From Aurantiochytrium sp. KH105 (Eukaryota; Sar; Bigyra; Thraustochytrida; Thraustochytriidae), in contig BGKB01000018.1 in NCBI GenBank assembly GCA_003116975.1, positions 682,001 to 746,000 on the forward strand: 64,000 nt of DNA, written 5' to 3'. The translations under genes were made by a program, and so were the position numbers. Below are positions 11,509 to 23,710 of the stretch, one piece after another. The first letter of the stretch is position 1, and each line of letters opens with the position of its first letter. The notes under the pieces were generated by a model that worked only from the letters and a program-made list of their open reading frames with translations, ran no database searches and was not told the DNA's origin.

Positions 11509-12912
11509 ATGGCGCCCAATCATTCGTCGAGCGCGCCGACCGCGGCCGCGCAAGTCCTGAGCGGACAGCGCGTGGAGGAAGAGGTGGCGGAGGTGGCGCC
11601 CCGCGCCAAGGTGCTCATCATCTCGCCCGTCTTCCCGCCGCAGGTCGCAGTGGGCGGCGGCGTCGCCGTGACCGTGGGCGCGCTCACCGACAAACTCATC
11701 CACCGCGGCTGCGTGGTCAAGGTGCTCTCGCCACGACTCTTCAACGTGGACTTTGGCACGTCCAGTCTGTACAAGTCCTTCCCGGTGCAGTTCCCGACCG
11801 TCTTCAACCTGCGCCTCTTTTACCGCGAAATCAAGGAGGCCGATGTCCTCGTGTGCCCGGACAACACCGTCATGCCTTTCCTTCTCTACTTTTGCCACTT
11901 GCTCGGCAAGCCCCTGGTATTTAACCTGCACACCAACGTGCGCAAGCTCCTCGAGATGACCGGACCCTTTGGCCGCTACGTGTCGGCGCCCATCTGCGAC
12001 GGCTTCATCCGCTCCTGCTCCAACATGACCGCGCGCACATTCACCACCTCGCCCAGCTACAGGGAGGTGCTGCAGAAGCGCGGCTACCGCGTAGACGCCG
12101 TCTTCTCGCCACGCATCAAGCTAGCAATCTTTGAGGTCGAGGACTCGCAGGCCGAGATTGATGAGGCACGCAAGCTCCTCAGCAAGGGCGCGGTGGACAA
12201 GCCCCTGCTCATTTACGTGGGCCGCTTCTCGCACGAAAAGCGCATCGACCTCCTCGCGCGCGCCAAGCCCGCAGAGTGCGTGCTGGCCATCGTCGGCGAC
12301 GGACCCGGCGAGGCCGGCGATGATGTCGAACGCCTTCACGACCCGGCCAACCACGTGCACGTCTTTCGCGGCATGCAGGGCCAGGCGCGCCTTCGCGTTT
12401 TCTACAAGGCCAGTGACTTTCTCGTCTCGGCGAGTAACTTTGAGACGCTCGGCATGACGGTCGCCGAGGCCAACCTCTGCGACACGCCTGCCATTTGCGA
12501 ACGGGCAACGGGCTTTGACACCCAGATTGTCCACGGCGAGAACGGCTTCCTCATCAACTATGACGACAGCGAGTCCGCGCGCGAGGCCATTCGCGACGCC
12601 ATCAAGCACAAGCCCACCGCGGCGATGATTCGCAAGGTCATCGGCGGCGACCAGCGCTGGGATCATGCCTTGCCAAACCTCGAGGACCTCGTGCTCGAAA
12701 TCGCAGATGTCGGTAACGACAAGTCGCGCTGGGGATCGGGACCCCTCCCTCTGTGGATCATGACGCCTGCCATTGTTTTCTTTTACGTCATGTTCTGGAT
12801 CGTTGGTTTCCCCTTCAACCAGGTCACCAACTTTGCCGATCGTAAAAACCCTGGCCCGGCCATTTTTAATTCCAAGCGCCTCGCACCAAAGGCTTCATCC
12901 GCTGCCAACTGA
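11509..12912 (+). CDS. GT4-family glycosyltransferase, SQD2-like, with C-terminal membrane segment
   Basis: The product is 467 residues and looks like a GT-B fold retaining glycosyltransferase of family GT4. The N-terminal domain opens with KVLIISPVFPP and a glycine-rich VAVGGGVAVTVG loop at about 34-58. The C-terminal domain has LIYVGRFSHEKRIDLL (donor-binding region) and the E-x7-E motif FETLGMTVAE at about 314-323. The overall wording, including NLHTNVRKLLEMTGPFGRYV, resembles plant SQD2 (sulfoquinovosyltransferase) and bacterial lipid glycosyltransferases. The acceptor is therefore probably a membrane lipid, but the substrate is not provable. A hydrophobic stretch at about 413-436 should anchor it in a membrane. 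The start is the ATG at 11509 (gagcATGg). The frame is open far upstream only because of GC-rich low complexity. Confidence 0.85.
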   Translation: MAPNHSSSAPTAAAQVLSGQRVEEEVAEVAPRAKVLIISPVFPPQVAVGGGVAVTVGALTDKLIHRGCVVKVLSPRLFNVDFGTSSLYKSFPVQFPTVFNLRLFYREIKEADVLVCPDNTVMPFLLYFCHLLGKPLVFNLHTNVRKLLEMTGPFGRYVSAPICDGFIRSCSNMTARTFTTSPSYREVLQKRGYRVDAVFSPRIKLAIFEVEDSQAEIDEARKLLSKGAVDKPLLIYVGRFSHEKRIDLLARAKPAECVLAIVGDGPGEAGDDVERLHDPANHVHVFRGMQGQARLRVFYKASDFLVSASNFETLGMTVAEANLCDTPAICERATGFDTQIVHGENGFLINYDDSESAREAIRDAIKHKPTAAMIRKVIGGDQRWDHALPNLEDLVLEIADVGNDKSRWGSGPLPLWIMTPAIVFFYVMFWIVGFPFNQVTNFADRKNPGPAIFNSKRLAPKASSAAN

Positions 12913-13522
12913 GACCGCCGACCTTGTGTCGCTTTTGCTTTTATTGTCGCCTAGGCTGTGCTTGGCCTCGGCGAGCACTTATATTCACCCTCGCTCACCT
13001 AAACATGCACTCGCTCTTTGCATCTCTGTTTTCTTTTTTCGTTTTTACTAACACCCCTTCTCTTCTTGCCCGTCGCATGTACTGCACTGCGCATGACTTG
13101 GCATGGCATGGCGTGCCGAACTTGCCCAGCATCTTATTGGTAATCGCCTGCTGCTACGGCTTGATCATTCTGGTGCAAGTGACGCCGTCGCTTGTCTATT
13201 GCTTGCACATACATTATGGAACGAGGTTGAACGCGATTCTCCAGAACCCATTTTGCGACGATAAATGCGTTGTGCACAGGCTTCCGGGCCGGCGTCAAAG
13301 AGAAACGTCGCAGGTGGCTTGAACCCTGACGCAGGCCAATCGATCGGTGAGTATTTACAACAACAAAAAGGTACTTGCTTTGAGAAGTTGGTGAGAACAT
13401 GGACGCGTCAGCACAATCTGCTTTTTGTGTATCGTAGATGCCGAAAACGTGCAGATTGCGCGTTGTAAAGACCGCTGCAACGTGCATCAACAGTACACGT
13501 TTCTCCCTTCGGCCTCTTCAGC

Positions 13523-13536
13523 CCCCCCCCCCCCCA
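13523..13536. repeat. Poly(C) run, 14 nt
   Basis: An uninterrupted cytosine run lies downstream of the glycosyltransferase. It has no associated gene. Confidence 0.9.
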
Positions 13537-15207
13537 CACGCATCTAGCTTCTTCGTTCGACCACCAAGATAATCAATCGTCAACCACATAGACGCTCACC
13601 TTGCCATTCACGCTCGCATTAGTTACTCTTGGTTCATTTTCCTCGCCAACACCCATGGCGGCGTAGAAGTAGAGTTTACTTGGGCCAAAGCTGCCTTTGC
13701 TTGCTGCATGCACGTATCTTGGCATCAACCTCGTTCTTGCTATCAATACAAACACAATATTGCACAGCTCCAAGATAAATGAAAATAGATGAGAGAAGCA
13801 AACTTTGAATGCAGCGGCCTGGAACCTGACGATTCATTCGCTCTTCGCTCAACAACGAGCCCATGACGCAGAAAAGGAAGTTGCGAATGCTGCTATCCAA
13901 CCCGTACGCCTTGAGTAACAACACTCTCCCTGACGCTGTCCCCCCTTGCAGACAGCGACAAGCATTCAGGCAAAAGCGCTTGTCATTCTACTGATGGCCA
14001 TAAAAGGATCCTCAACAATGTCGATCGTAGCAGATACCATTTACTTTGCATTGTAAGAGCTTGTAGGCGTGCTTTCGCGTCAGCAAGACTACTCGTAGCA
14101 CGGCGCAGTGCAGGACATCAGAGCGCATTGAATCGCCGCTGCTCTGCAGAGGTCCCTCAAGCGTGTCAATTCTATTTACTCTGCTCGCTCCACGTGGCGC
14201 GATGAAGTCCTTGTTGTAGACGCTGTGTTCGTTCGTTCGTTCGTTCACGGGTTCGTTCGTTCTTTCCCGGTTGGCCGATAGGGACGGCCAGGCAAAGAGC
14301 TGCAGACAGCAGCCAGAGATGTTCACGTCATGGATCGGTTCCACGGCCCGAGGCAACCTGCGCCCTTATGCTTGTCAACGTCCAGACACTGCTCGGCTCA
14401 AGCTTGTATTTGCACACCGTCTCGGACCTGCTCGATCCGAGCCCGCATGCGCCTACTAATCCCCATGCTGCCGATCCGCGAGTTGAGCAGGCTTGCACGG
14501 CAAGTTTCCAAGGGAGCTGGCGTCGGAGAGACAAGCGAAACTGCTTCAGTGAGGTAGCCGCGAGACCCAGACAGCGAATTGCACTCAGCGCAAGTTCCGC
14601 GACAGGTGCAAATGGAGAAGGAAATGATCCCCGGAACGATGATTCGATAGTTTAGGAAGTAAGCAGCCTCGCTAGCGTCTCGCTCGGGAATTTTTTCCTT
14701 CTTCTCCAGACACTGAGGCGGCCACTGGCAGCACCGCCAGCGTCCGACTTAGCAACTGCCTTTTCTTTCTCTCCACAAGTAAAGTAACGAGGTGGCCACT
14801 GGTAGTTTTGGCGATCACTCGGTCCTTTGAAGGAATCCATCAAAAAAAAAATGCGAGGCGTTTTACTAGCGAGGCTTCCCTCTACGAAGAACTGAGGCGG
14901 GCCGCCGGTGGCCGCGTCGCCAACGTCTCGCTCGGGGATTCTAAGGCCAGTTTCCGATGGAAGCCGACTTACAGACTGGCCCGCTTTACAAGGTGAAAAA
15001 ACAACGCTCCACAGCCACCACTGTCGGGGCATTTTGGCGCGAAAATTGAAACTTGAACCTCGAGATGCTCCACAACTACGTGCTTGCCCATATACAGCAA
15101 AACCAACAGCGACAAACATTTTGCACGCGTTTTCTGGCGGGATGAACATGGGTGAGGCCTCTTTGGCAAATTCGAGCATTTGGATCTCGCCCCTGCACTT
15201 TTCAGAA

Positions 15208-15254
15208 GTCAACCATCATGCCAGTCAGTGGCAGCTGCTGGCATGATGGCTGAC
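15208..15254. repeat. Hairpin: 17-bp inverted repeat, 13-nt loop
   Basis: The left arm gtcaaccatcatgccag (15208-15224) and right arm ctggcatgatggctgac (15238-15254) are inverted copies with one difference. In a minus-strand transcript that position is a G-U wobble, so the 17-bp stem would be unbroken there. It lies just before the degenerate tandem repeat at 15290. Role unknown: it could be a structural element, a processed small RNA or chance. Confidence 0.85.
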
Positions 15255-15289
15255 CGGCGGGCTGGCTGGCTGGCTGACTCACTGACGGG

Positions 15290-15680
15290 GTAAGTGCGAA
15301 GCTCGGAACGACGCGATGCAGATCGGGCCAATCTTGCGCTTGTCGATTGATTACTGATGGCTGACAGACTGACTGTCTGACGAAGGCGTCTCATGTTGGG
15401 CTCGAAACAACGCGATGCAGATCGTAGCAAATCTTGCGCTTGCCGATCTTATGGCTGACTAGCGAAGCGTCTCGCGTTGGGCTTGGGACGACGCGATGCA
15501 GATCAGGCCAATCTCGCGCTTGTCGATTTGAAGAACTAACGAAGCCGTCTCATGTTGATCTCGGGACGACGCGATGCAGGTCGGGCAAATCTCGCGTTTG
15601 TCGATTTACGTGTCTGGCAAGGCCCCTCATGTTGGGCCTGAAACGACGTGAAACAGACCGGGCCTGTTTCCCGCCTGCCG
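15290..15680. repeat. Degenerate tandem repeat, ~75-100-bp unit, about five copies
   Basis: A unit containing the core acgacgcgatgcag then tcgggccaatct and gcgcttgtcgatt recurs with its core near 15311, 15411, 15491, 15571 and 15648. That is spacings of about 100, 80, 80 and 77 bp. Flanking text such as gtctcatgttgggc is shared by copies 2-5. The last copy is the most diverged. It is a minisatellite, not a CRISPR array: the whole unit is repeated, with no unique spacers. Further degenerate related words (actgaggcgg, gtctcgctcggg) lie at 14.67-14.95 kb, so the repeat family may extend upstream. Confidence 0.85.
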
Positions 15681-16432
15681 ACGAGAACCTTTTTCAAAGT
15701 CATGACGCGAGGCCCGAGAAGTGCGCACTCGTCACGTCCGGGGCGTTTTTTTCCCAGGAACAAATGATCTGCGCAGGCGGGAGCGGCCCAGGTTGCCAGC
15801 CGAATTCGCTGAGCCGGTGGCTGACTGTGGCGAGTTGCAGCAACAAACTTGCACGGCCGCAGGCAAGTGAGGCCAGACGTAAGACAACGGAGGCGCAGAG
15901 TGCGCATTGGAAGAATGTCTCGTCTGGGGCCATGGACGGCCGGACAACACGATGTGTCGCAGGTGGCCGATGCTAGTCATGTCGCTCTCGCACACATTGT
16001 CGCTGTCGCTGTCGGTCCAGGCAAAGCTGAGGTAGAGCGTCTTGTTCATGCGGCACGAGGAATCTGGTTCGGGCAGCACAGCTAGATCAGAAGCCTTTAA
16101 GGCGGACTCTTTTAACGTAGAGGTGGGGTCGGCCGGTGCACGACTTGTCCCCTTTGCACGAACGCTGGTGTTGACATGGTCAGTGAAGCAGTGGACGGGT
16201 ATTGCGCATTTAATTGGTTGCAAAAATTTATCTTTTGTTCAGACAAACCATTGAGTGGTAAGCTCAACGAACGATAAAACTTGCGCCTTGCAGCTGGCTT
16301 GAATTGCGAGGCCGATGGTTTGGAAGGACTAGCGTTGATCCATATGGAGAAGAAGAAATGGCCGCAGCCGCGAAGGCCGAAGTGGGGAAAACACGTATGG
16401 AAGGCCGAACATGGTGCCGGCACGGAGTCGGG

Positions 16433-16434
<2 letters not shown>

Positions 16435-16464
<30 letters not shown>
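16435..16464. repeat. (GA)n microsatellite
   Basis: About 15 GA dinucleotides follow a short G run. They lie within the gene-poor block. Confidence 0.95.
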
Positions 16465-16467
<3 letters not shown>

Positions 16468-19400
16468 CTCCTGTCGCGTCACCTCACACGGTTCATGGTT
16501 TCGGACCCACTGAAACGCTTTAGAGATCATTTAACGATTCACGTCCGCGCGACTTGAAACTATGCCAGCCAGCCGCGAGCAACTGCAGGCGCGAGAAGGA
16601 ACATCAATTTCAACGAACGTCCTCAACCTGTTCCACCCGCTGGCTGTTTCTTTGTCTGTGCAAGCTGCTGCTGAACCATTTGCGCCATAGGATGAGCCTG
16701 CCATCGCAAGCTGGCTACTGCACTTTCGCGTGTAGCTGCGGACACTTCGAGACAGTGATCCCTATTCTAATCCTATTTCATTTCTTTTCATTCCTTTCTT
16801 TTATTGTTTGTCAGTCACCGCCACCAGCCGCAGCCGCGATTTCACGGTCTCTCAGCCGTGAGCTTGCTTCAAAGTTTCCAAAGCCGGACATGTTTCTCGG
16901 ACAATGATGGTCCCGTCTCGTTTCACATCCAAACGTGCCTCCCCAAGTCGCCCCGCGCGATCCCGCGTCGCCTCGTGTCGTGTCGCGTCGCCTTGTCCCC
17001 TCTTGTCTCAGCCTCGCTGGCTTGACGTTGCAAGTCGCATGTCCAGGTGACCAAAGAAGTCTGTCTGCGGGGCCACTCAACGCTGCTGCCAGCCAAGCCC
17101 CCACCCTCAGTGACCCCTCTAGCTCACGATAGCCGGATGGAACCCCTCAGACCCTTTCGGCCGCTGAAACACGCTGGCGCGGTCGCTCCCTCGGAACAAA
17201 GGGGGAAAACAAGGGCTCTGAGATCGGAATCGCTCATCGGCCACCTCCGTTCGGCACGGCTCGGGCCCGCAGCACCCACCAGGCCAACCCGCCCGTGTGC
17301 GCGAGCTCACGCACTCGCTCTCGCGTTGGAGAACGCGACTCCGTACGTCACTGCATGACGGCCACGGGGCCCCGTCCGAGAGGCGTTGCGGCCAATGCGA
17401 GCGACGCGACAACTGCGACAACTCGTGGGACAGAATTTGAGAGCAAGCGCGGAACATGCCGAGGTTGAGGATGCACGAGAAACCGTACAATTCGGGACCT
17501 CGCCTGCACGTCTCCACAGTCGCGCCTCGCACCCACAGTCTTCCGCACCTCTTTTGCGTCTGTGGCCTGTCGACGGCCTAGCTTCCAACTATTTCTTTTT
17601 TTTAATCTTTTATGCTAGAAAAACTTTTCTTTTTCTTTTTTCATCTTTTTTATTTTCCTCATCTTTGAAAAGAAGTTTTTATCCGGGCGCAAGGTGCCGC
17701 GAGTCTGCGCAGAACGACGCAGTCGCCGCGTTCGAGGCGCGCTCCGGCGTCCGTGCCGCGCCTGGCGGAGACGTACGCACACGGCGGTCCCGCCGCGCAG
17801 AAATGTTTACAGAACTGCAGGTCGCGCCTTGGGTGGGAAGGGCAGAAGTGGGAAGGAGCGGAGCGGAAAGCGCGGGCGGAGTGGGCGCACTTTGCGTTGA
17901 CGCCATTTTCGCGGAGACCGCTGCTTCCGAAACCCAGCACCTGGCGCAGACAGTGGCCAGTCGAGGAGGAGGAGGCCGGGCGTCCACGGCCCCGCCAGAG
18001 GGAGCTGGTGCGCGGGGCCAATGGCTGATGAAGGATGATGGCAGGGAGAATGCGTCGCGTGGCGTGGCAGCTAAGATGAAGCGAGCGCGGAAGAGCGGAG
18101 GCTTGATGGTTGATGGCCTGGCCCAGCGATGCGACTCCAGCAAGGCCTTGACAGTGAGTGGATGTACTATTGCGTCTGGCTTTTACCCCCTCGAGTGCGG
18201 AAGAAGAGGGTTGATCGACAGGACGCCAGGGCTTTACGGGGCCAGAGCTTTGCTTTTAGGTGTGATTGTACATAGAACACCCGCTCCAGCCATGCCAGTC
18301 GCTAGCCCCCAAAGCCCCCCTTTGCCAGAAATTGGCCTCGTTTCCGGACACGTTCGAGTCGCGAACTTTAAAATGCACTCCGTAACCGTAAAAATCGATC
18401 TCGAGCGAGAACTCTTCTCAAACTTCGGTGGAAGCGACGAGTCTACGTTAGCTCGGACGGGGGGAAAGGGTTTGATAAATTATTAAAAAAAAATACGAGA
18501 GAAAGACGTGGCCGGTCGTTGATGTTCTTGTAAACAAAATGAACATTTGCTGGGTATACGTTGATTTCTAACTTGGCATCGTGTCGCTTCAATGCAGCAA
18601 TGGCGACTTTAGTTGACCGCTTGCTTCTCGCTGGGTGAACAGCAAGCTGTAGAAAATTGGTGCCCATCCATTCTCTCTGATAATACACTACGAATGCCCT
18701 TGTTTACTCTTGTTCGTGTTTATCCATAAAACTAGTCGTGCTTCATGTTTGAAAGCGCACACTGCAAACTTCAAGCCAACGGGGAATTCGAGCAAGATGC
18801 AATCTGTCGATAGCTACGTTGCAACACAATGTGGCTCTTCCTATCGTTCACACAAGTTTGAAATTGGCCATCTTCTTGCATTCTTTTCGACCAAAGAACG
18901 ACTGAGGCAATAGGTCAGCCGAACAGCATCACTCGCTTTTGAATCTATCTTGAGTAGAGGCCGTTCGCTTGATCACTGGCTTGCTTGTATTTGTCTCTTG
19001 TACCTTTTCTTTGCGCCGCCATGCAGCAAAACGCTGCTCATGATTTTCTAGGTTCTCGATGAAGACGTCCCTCAACACGAGATAGCTGGAGTTGCTACGG
19101 AATAGAGTTGACTCTTGTAAACCGCGAATCTTCCTATTTGTGGCCAACTGCCATCAACGTGGCTGGTCTGGGGCCGGCTCGGGCTTGACGTTTCCGGGGT
19201 CGGTCATTCTTTTACTTTGGCAAGAGAGGCCGGGGTTGGGGTGGAGGTGGCGAGAGGAAGGGCGCGCGATGACGTTGTTAAGCAGGCGGCCGTTGTGGGT
19301 CGTTCTACGTTTGCAGTGCTCGCGGCCCTGAAATACGATGGCCGAACAGAAGAGGGAACTCGTCGAGCGACTGCTTCACAGTCAACGATCTCGAAGCTCG

Positions 19401-20819
19401 GATAAACCTATTTCCGAAGCGCCGGTGCCGATAGTGGCAGGGCTTGTCGAAGGCGCTGATGCGTATTCTGAACGTGACGAGCCGAAGTTGAGGCGGCCGT
19501 GCTGACTGACTGACTGACCTCGCTGTGCATCACTGACTAACAAGCAACCAGCCTTTTCTTCTGCACGAGAATTGGCCGATGGGGCAGAATGTCCTGGATT
19601 CTTCGTCTGTGTCGCCGTGGCCGCCGAGATTCGGTAAGGCGGTTTGCTTGCTGCTGCTGCGTCCGTCGCAATCCGTCGATGCGAAGGCGCGGCCGCTCAC
19701 GGCTCTGTGTCCACCTTTGTTGGTCGCTCTGTCGCTGGCGCTGGAACGCTGGTTCTCTTAGAAGACCAACCCTCCTGATGCGGGATACGGCGGGGTGCGG
19801 AACCGAGTGCACGAGAAGAGTGCCTCTCTCTGCCTGCAGCAAACAGACAGATGCACATTGTGCAAGCGTGATCTCGGCAGGACGAGATGTGCAGACTCGA
19901 GACGCGGTGTGGAAAGCTTGCCTCCAAACCGCTTTCTTTGTTTTTCGGACCTTTTTTCTTTTCTTTTTTTTCTCGCCCTCAAGCAAAGGGTTGCCTGACC
20001 GACTGACTGACTGACCCGCAGACGATGAGGCGACTCAGAAGGCTTGCTGTGGTACTAGACCCCTAAAAACAAAGGAAAGAAAGGCTTCCAACCCTACAAA
20101 GCTGTGGGCTTCGCAAGCTTTGTGCGCTCCACGACGGGTGATGCGGCCCCAGCGGGTCTGGCGGCCACAGCGGGCATGATTGGTCCCACACTCGGTCAGC
20201 GATCCCGCAGCAGACTTGCCGCGCCTCCGTGGTGTGGGCCTCGTGCGAATTCTACGATTTCCCAACGCGATGGCACCGTCAGTTGCGGTTCAAGCAAGCG
20301 GTGGATGAAGGTCTTTGGCCTTTCCTTGCCTGTTTACTCACGTGCAAGTCCGTCGATGCTCTTCTCATGTCGTCCAGCTTCTCTCGCAGACAATGGCTGT
20401 GGTCGCGGGTCAGCAGGCTGGCTGGTTGGGGACTGGCGAGGAATTTCCGCTCGCCTCTTCGTCCCGCGTCATCTCTCGTGGTCGCCGCGCCGCCAAGAAC
20501 TCGCCGCTGCTGCTGACCGGGAACCACCAGCACACATCCGCTTACCGTCCGTAGCTGTCCGTCATTAAGCAGCTGCAGCTGGAGCTGGTGCTACCCACCC
20601 CTTCACCCATGAATGGATGACACTACACTTCGCGGCCGGGGCAGAGCGCTGACCGATAGGAGCGTCCCTGCGAGAGCAAGGAAAGGAAAGAAAAGGAAAG
20701 GAAAGGTTGTTCATGTTTGTCGAGCTTGATTCGGCTGTCGTTCGCGTTGCACCATCACCATGGCGAATCTCCTCTTGGCTGTTTCTTGCATCGCCCGTCT
20801 GTCCGGAAATGAGAATGCG

Positions 20820-20985
20820 TTGTGCGTGCATGCATGGATGGAAGGACGGATGGATGGAAGGGCGGATGGATGGATAGATGGATGGATGGGTGGATGGACG
20901 CATGCATGGATGACAAGGAGGGATGATAAGATATATGGATGAATGATGGGATGGATAAATGAATGAATGGGCGGGATGATACTGA
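20820..20985. repeat. (GGAT)n degenerate microsatellite
   Basis: A long interrupted run of ATGG/GGAT tetranucleotides contains GCATGCATG words near each side of its main part. It produces Ile/His/Pro/Ser-rich frames on the opposite strand that are not genes. Confidence 0.9.
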
Positions 20986-22479
20986 CATTCTGATGATCAA
21001 GATAACTCGACCTCGACACGAGGAGCAGGATTCCAATTGACTCGCGACCACGGAGTCACAGTCTGCGCTGCCGCTATCAATCGGCGCCGTCCAATTGACA
21101 GGCAGGATGCTCGGTGCCAGCCACACCAGCATTGATGCCAGGCGACGCGTCAGAGCGACCAATCCGAGCTGAAAATGAGGATCCTGATTGAACCGTCCGC
21201 AGCCTTGTTAGCAGCCGCAGCAAAAGCATCCATGCCAGCCGTGCTGCCGAGGCGGCCCCGGCAGGGATCGCGCGGTGGGGAGGCATACATGCGTGCATGC
21301 ACGCGGCCTTCCTTATCGGCCCCGCCCATTGATCGCGCGCGAGATCGCTGGGCTTCGATCTTCCCTCGCGCACACTGCTTTTCTCACCGCGCGCACGCGC
21401 CGCCTGTCCCTGCCGCTCTAGCGCGTCCACCAGTCACGGTCGCTGGTACGGCGCGCCTCGCACCGCCAGCTTCGTAGTGCTCCGCCGGCTCGCTGTCGGT
21501 GCAGCCACGCCAGCCGCAGCCGTAGCTAGCTGCTTCGGCGCAGCGCACGACTTAAGCTCAAGCTAAAGCTAAGCTTTCAAGCCCAGACCCAAGCTCATGC
21601 TGGACCCAAAGCTTTCGAGCTTTCAGCGCATTCACCTGCACCTCGCGGCGTTGAGCAGCTCCCTCTCTCCTTTTCTCCTCCCCCCCTTGGTGCGTCGCAT
21701 GTCGCTCTGTCGCTCGTTCGTTCGTCCAATGGTTGCCGGTCGGGCGAAGAAGTTATATTATAATCTGGTTAGCTGGCCACGTATAGGCTAGTAAGTTAGT
21801 TCACACCCCACAGTGCCATTTCCTCCCATGCGTCGCCCCCCCCAGCGCGGTCTCGCCCGCCTCCGTCCGTGTGTCGTGCCGAGCCGCTGAGGCCAGCGGC
21901 TGTCTCCCTCGCTCGCTCCCGTCCCTCGCGGGCCCTTCTTCGCTACCTTCGCCGCCCTCACGTCCCTTCCGCTTCCGCTCCGCAGCAGCTCGCCGCCACC
22001 GCCTGCGGCACAGCTGCCATCGTATTATCCGCGGGGAGCCCCGCCAGCACCGCTGCTGCTGCTGCTGCTGCTGCCAGGGCTGCTGCTCTCCGCCCAGTAT
22101 CCCTGGATAGTTAGAAAGCCCCATCGATACCCAGAGCGCTGCTCCCGCCGGCGTCGTGACACGCAAAGTCGCCGCCCCGCCGCCCTCTGCGGCGCCGCCG
22201 ACCCCGCTGTCGCGCCCCAGTCGACGCCTCGCTCGCGCGCCCAGCCAATCAGCCATGCTGGTGGCTGCTGCGCGCGTACGTACGCCATGCGCACGGGGCG
22301 GAGTGGCCGGCCTGGCGTGCATCGATCGCATCACGTGCGTGCATGCCCGCGGCCGGGCTGGCTGCGCGGCGCTCAATGAAAGATGAGGCCTGCCTCCGCG
22401 TGCCTGCCGGCGAGCCAGCCAGCCTCGCGGCCACCGGGACCGCGCGCGTCGCGCCTCGGCGCAGCGGGTCCCGAGAACG

Positions 22480-22507
22480 AAGGAACGAAGGAACGAAGGA
22501 ACGAACG
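22480..22507. repeat. (GAACGAAG)n short tandem repeat
   Basis: Three to four copies of an 8-base GAACGAAG unit lie in GC-rich non-coding sequence. Confidence 0.8.
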
Positions 22508-23652
22508 GCGCAGACGCACGGTGCAGGCGCGAGGGGCCTGCGAAGGCCAGAGAGCTTGTCCCCCGAGTTCTGTCTACTTGTCCGTCTGTGCGTGTCTGTC
22601 CGTGCTGGTGTGTGCATGTGCATGGAAGGGAGCGAACGCAAAGCAACGACGCAACGCGCGCCAACAAACAGTCAAACAAACACGCAGAGGCGGGCTTCTG
22701 CGACCTGCCAGCGAGCGGGGGCGCGAGCGTGCGTGCGACCGCGTGCTGCAGTTGCGGAAGGGCCGACGGGTCTTGGGCGGGTTGCACGCACGGCGCTTGG
22801 CGCCTGCGCGAGAGGCGCTGGAGGAGGCGCCGCGCCCAGCTGCTGCAGGATGCGCACGAAACGCTAGGGCCCGACCCCTAGATTTTTTATGCAAAAATTC
22901 ACGTAGCCTCCCTTCTCCAGCTGCTGCAGCAGCCGCTGCCGCTGCAGCTGCGTGCGGTGAGGCCGGGATAACGAGGAGAGGCTCCTCCTCGAGGCGTCGC
23001 ATGATGACACCGAGCGAAGCCAAGCAAACTAGAGCAGAGCGAAGCTACGCTGCGCGAAGCAGCCGCGAAGAGAGACGCGCCTGCAGCTGCCTTCAAGTTC
23101 CTCCCCTTGCTTCCTGCAATAGAACGATCGGCCCTCCAACCCCACCGCCCTAACTTTTTTGTGGATTTTTTTTCAATTCTAAAAAGCTCCTGCATCGTCG
23201 TGGACAGCGTGCGACAGAATTGTAAGGCCGGCAAGGAGGCAGGCAGCCAGGCAGACTGAGAGGGTTCGGGCGTCGCGCAGGTCGGCGCCTCGGGAGGGAG
23301 ACAGAAAGGGAGTGCGCGGAGACGGGGCAGCGAGAGAGACCGGTGGGATCGCTGAATTCGACTCCAGACGAGACCGCGAAACCTGCTGGCAGCGGCTGCC
23401 TGGAGACCCTTCCAACACCGTCACCGCGGGCCGCAGCTGCAGCTGAAGGAGTTGCTGTGGCTTATCGGGTGTGGGGCCTTGCGTGGGCCATTCTGCGGCC
23501 GGCCACTGTTTGCTAGCATCAGCCCGCCGTTAGCTGCAACGTCTTCCGAGGCCGTGAAGACCGAGGCTGCCGAAGAATACCGCCGACTTTCGCTCGAAGC
23601 CCGTCCGTGTGCCCTCTCTTTCTCTCTCTCTCTCCTTCAGCCTGGCCATCTA

Positions 23653-23679
23653 CGAAGACGCAGACGCAGACGCAGACGT

Positions 23680-23709
<30 letters not shown>
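23653..23709. repeat. (GACGCA)n hexanucleotide repeat
   Basis: About nine copies of GACGCA are present, one with a single change (GACGTA). The unit is divisible by three, so both strands remain open. The predicted alternating Ala/Asp and Arg/Leu peptides are not credible proteins. Confidence 0.95.

Positions 23710-23710
<1 letters not shown>

Noticed and set aside
10520-11519. Several overlapping frames of 300-430 codons on both strands upstream of the glycosyltransferase
   Set aside because: They are Arg/Ala/Pro/Ser-rich, overlap each other in many frames and follow GC-rich microsatellites. None shows a domain. The frames are open because of composition.
15290-15680. CRISPR-like spacing of repeated words
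   Set aside because: The whole ~80-bp unit is repeated with gradual divergence and there are no unique spacers. The host is eukaryotic. It is a minisatellite.
17386-18486. 366-codon plus-strand frame
   Set aside because: Its sequence includes a Phe-rich stretch from a T-rich run and otherwise compositionally random residues. The antisense frames are comparable. No domain or good start context was seen.
19501-20025. GACTGACTGAC words on both sides of a ~500-bp segment, as if bordering a mobile element
   Set aside because: The same word occurs at other places in the block, the flanks are not inverted, no target duplication is visible and the interior encodes nothing recognisable.
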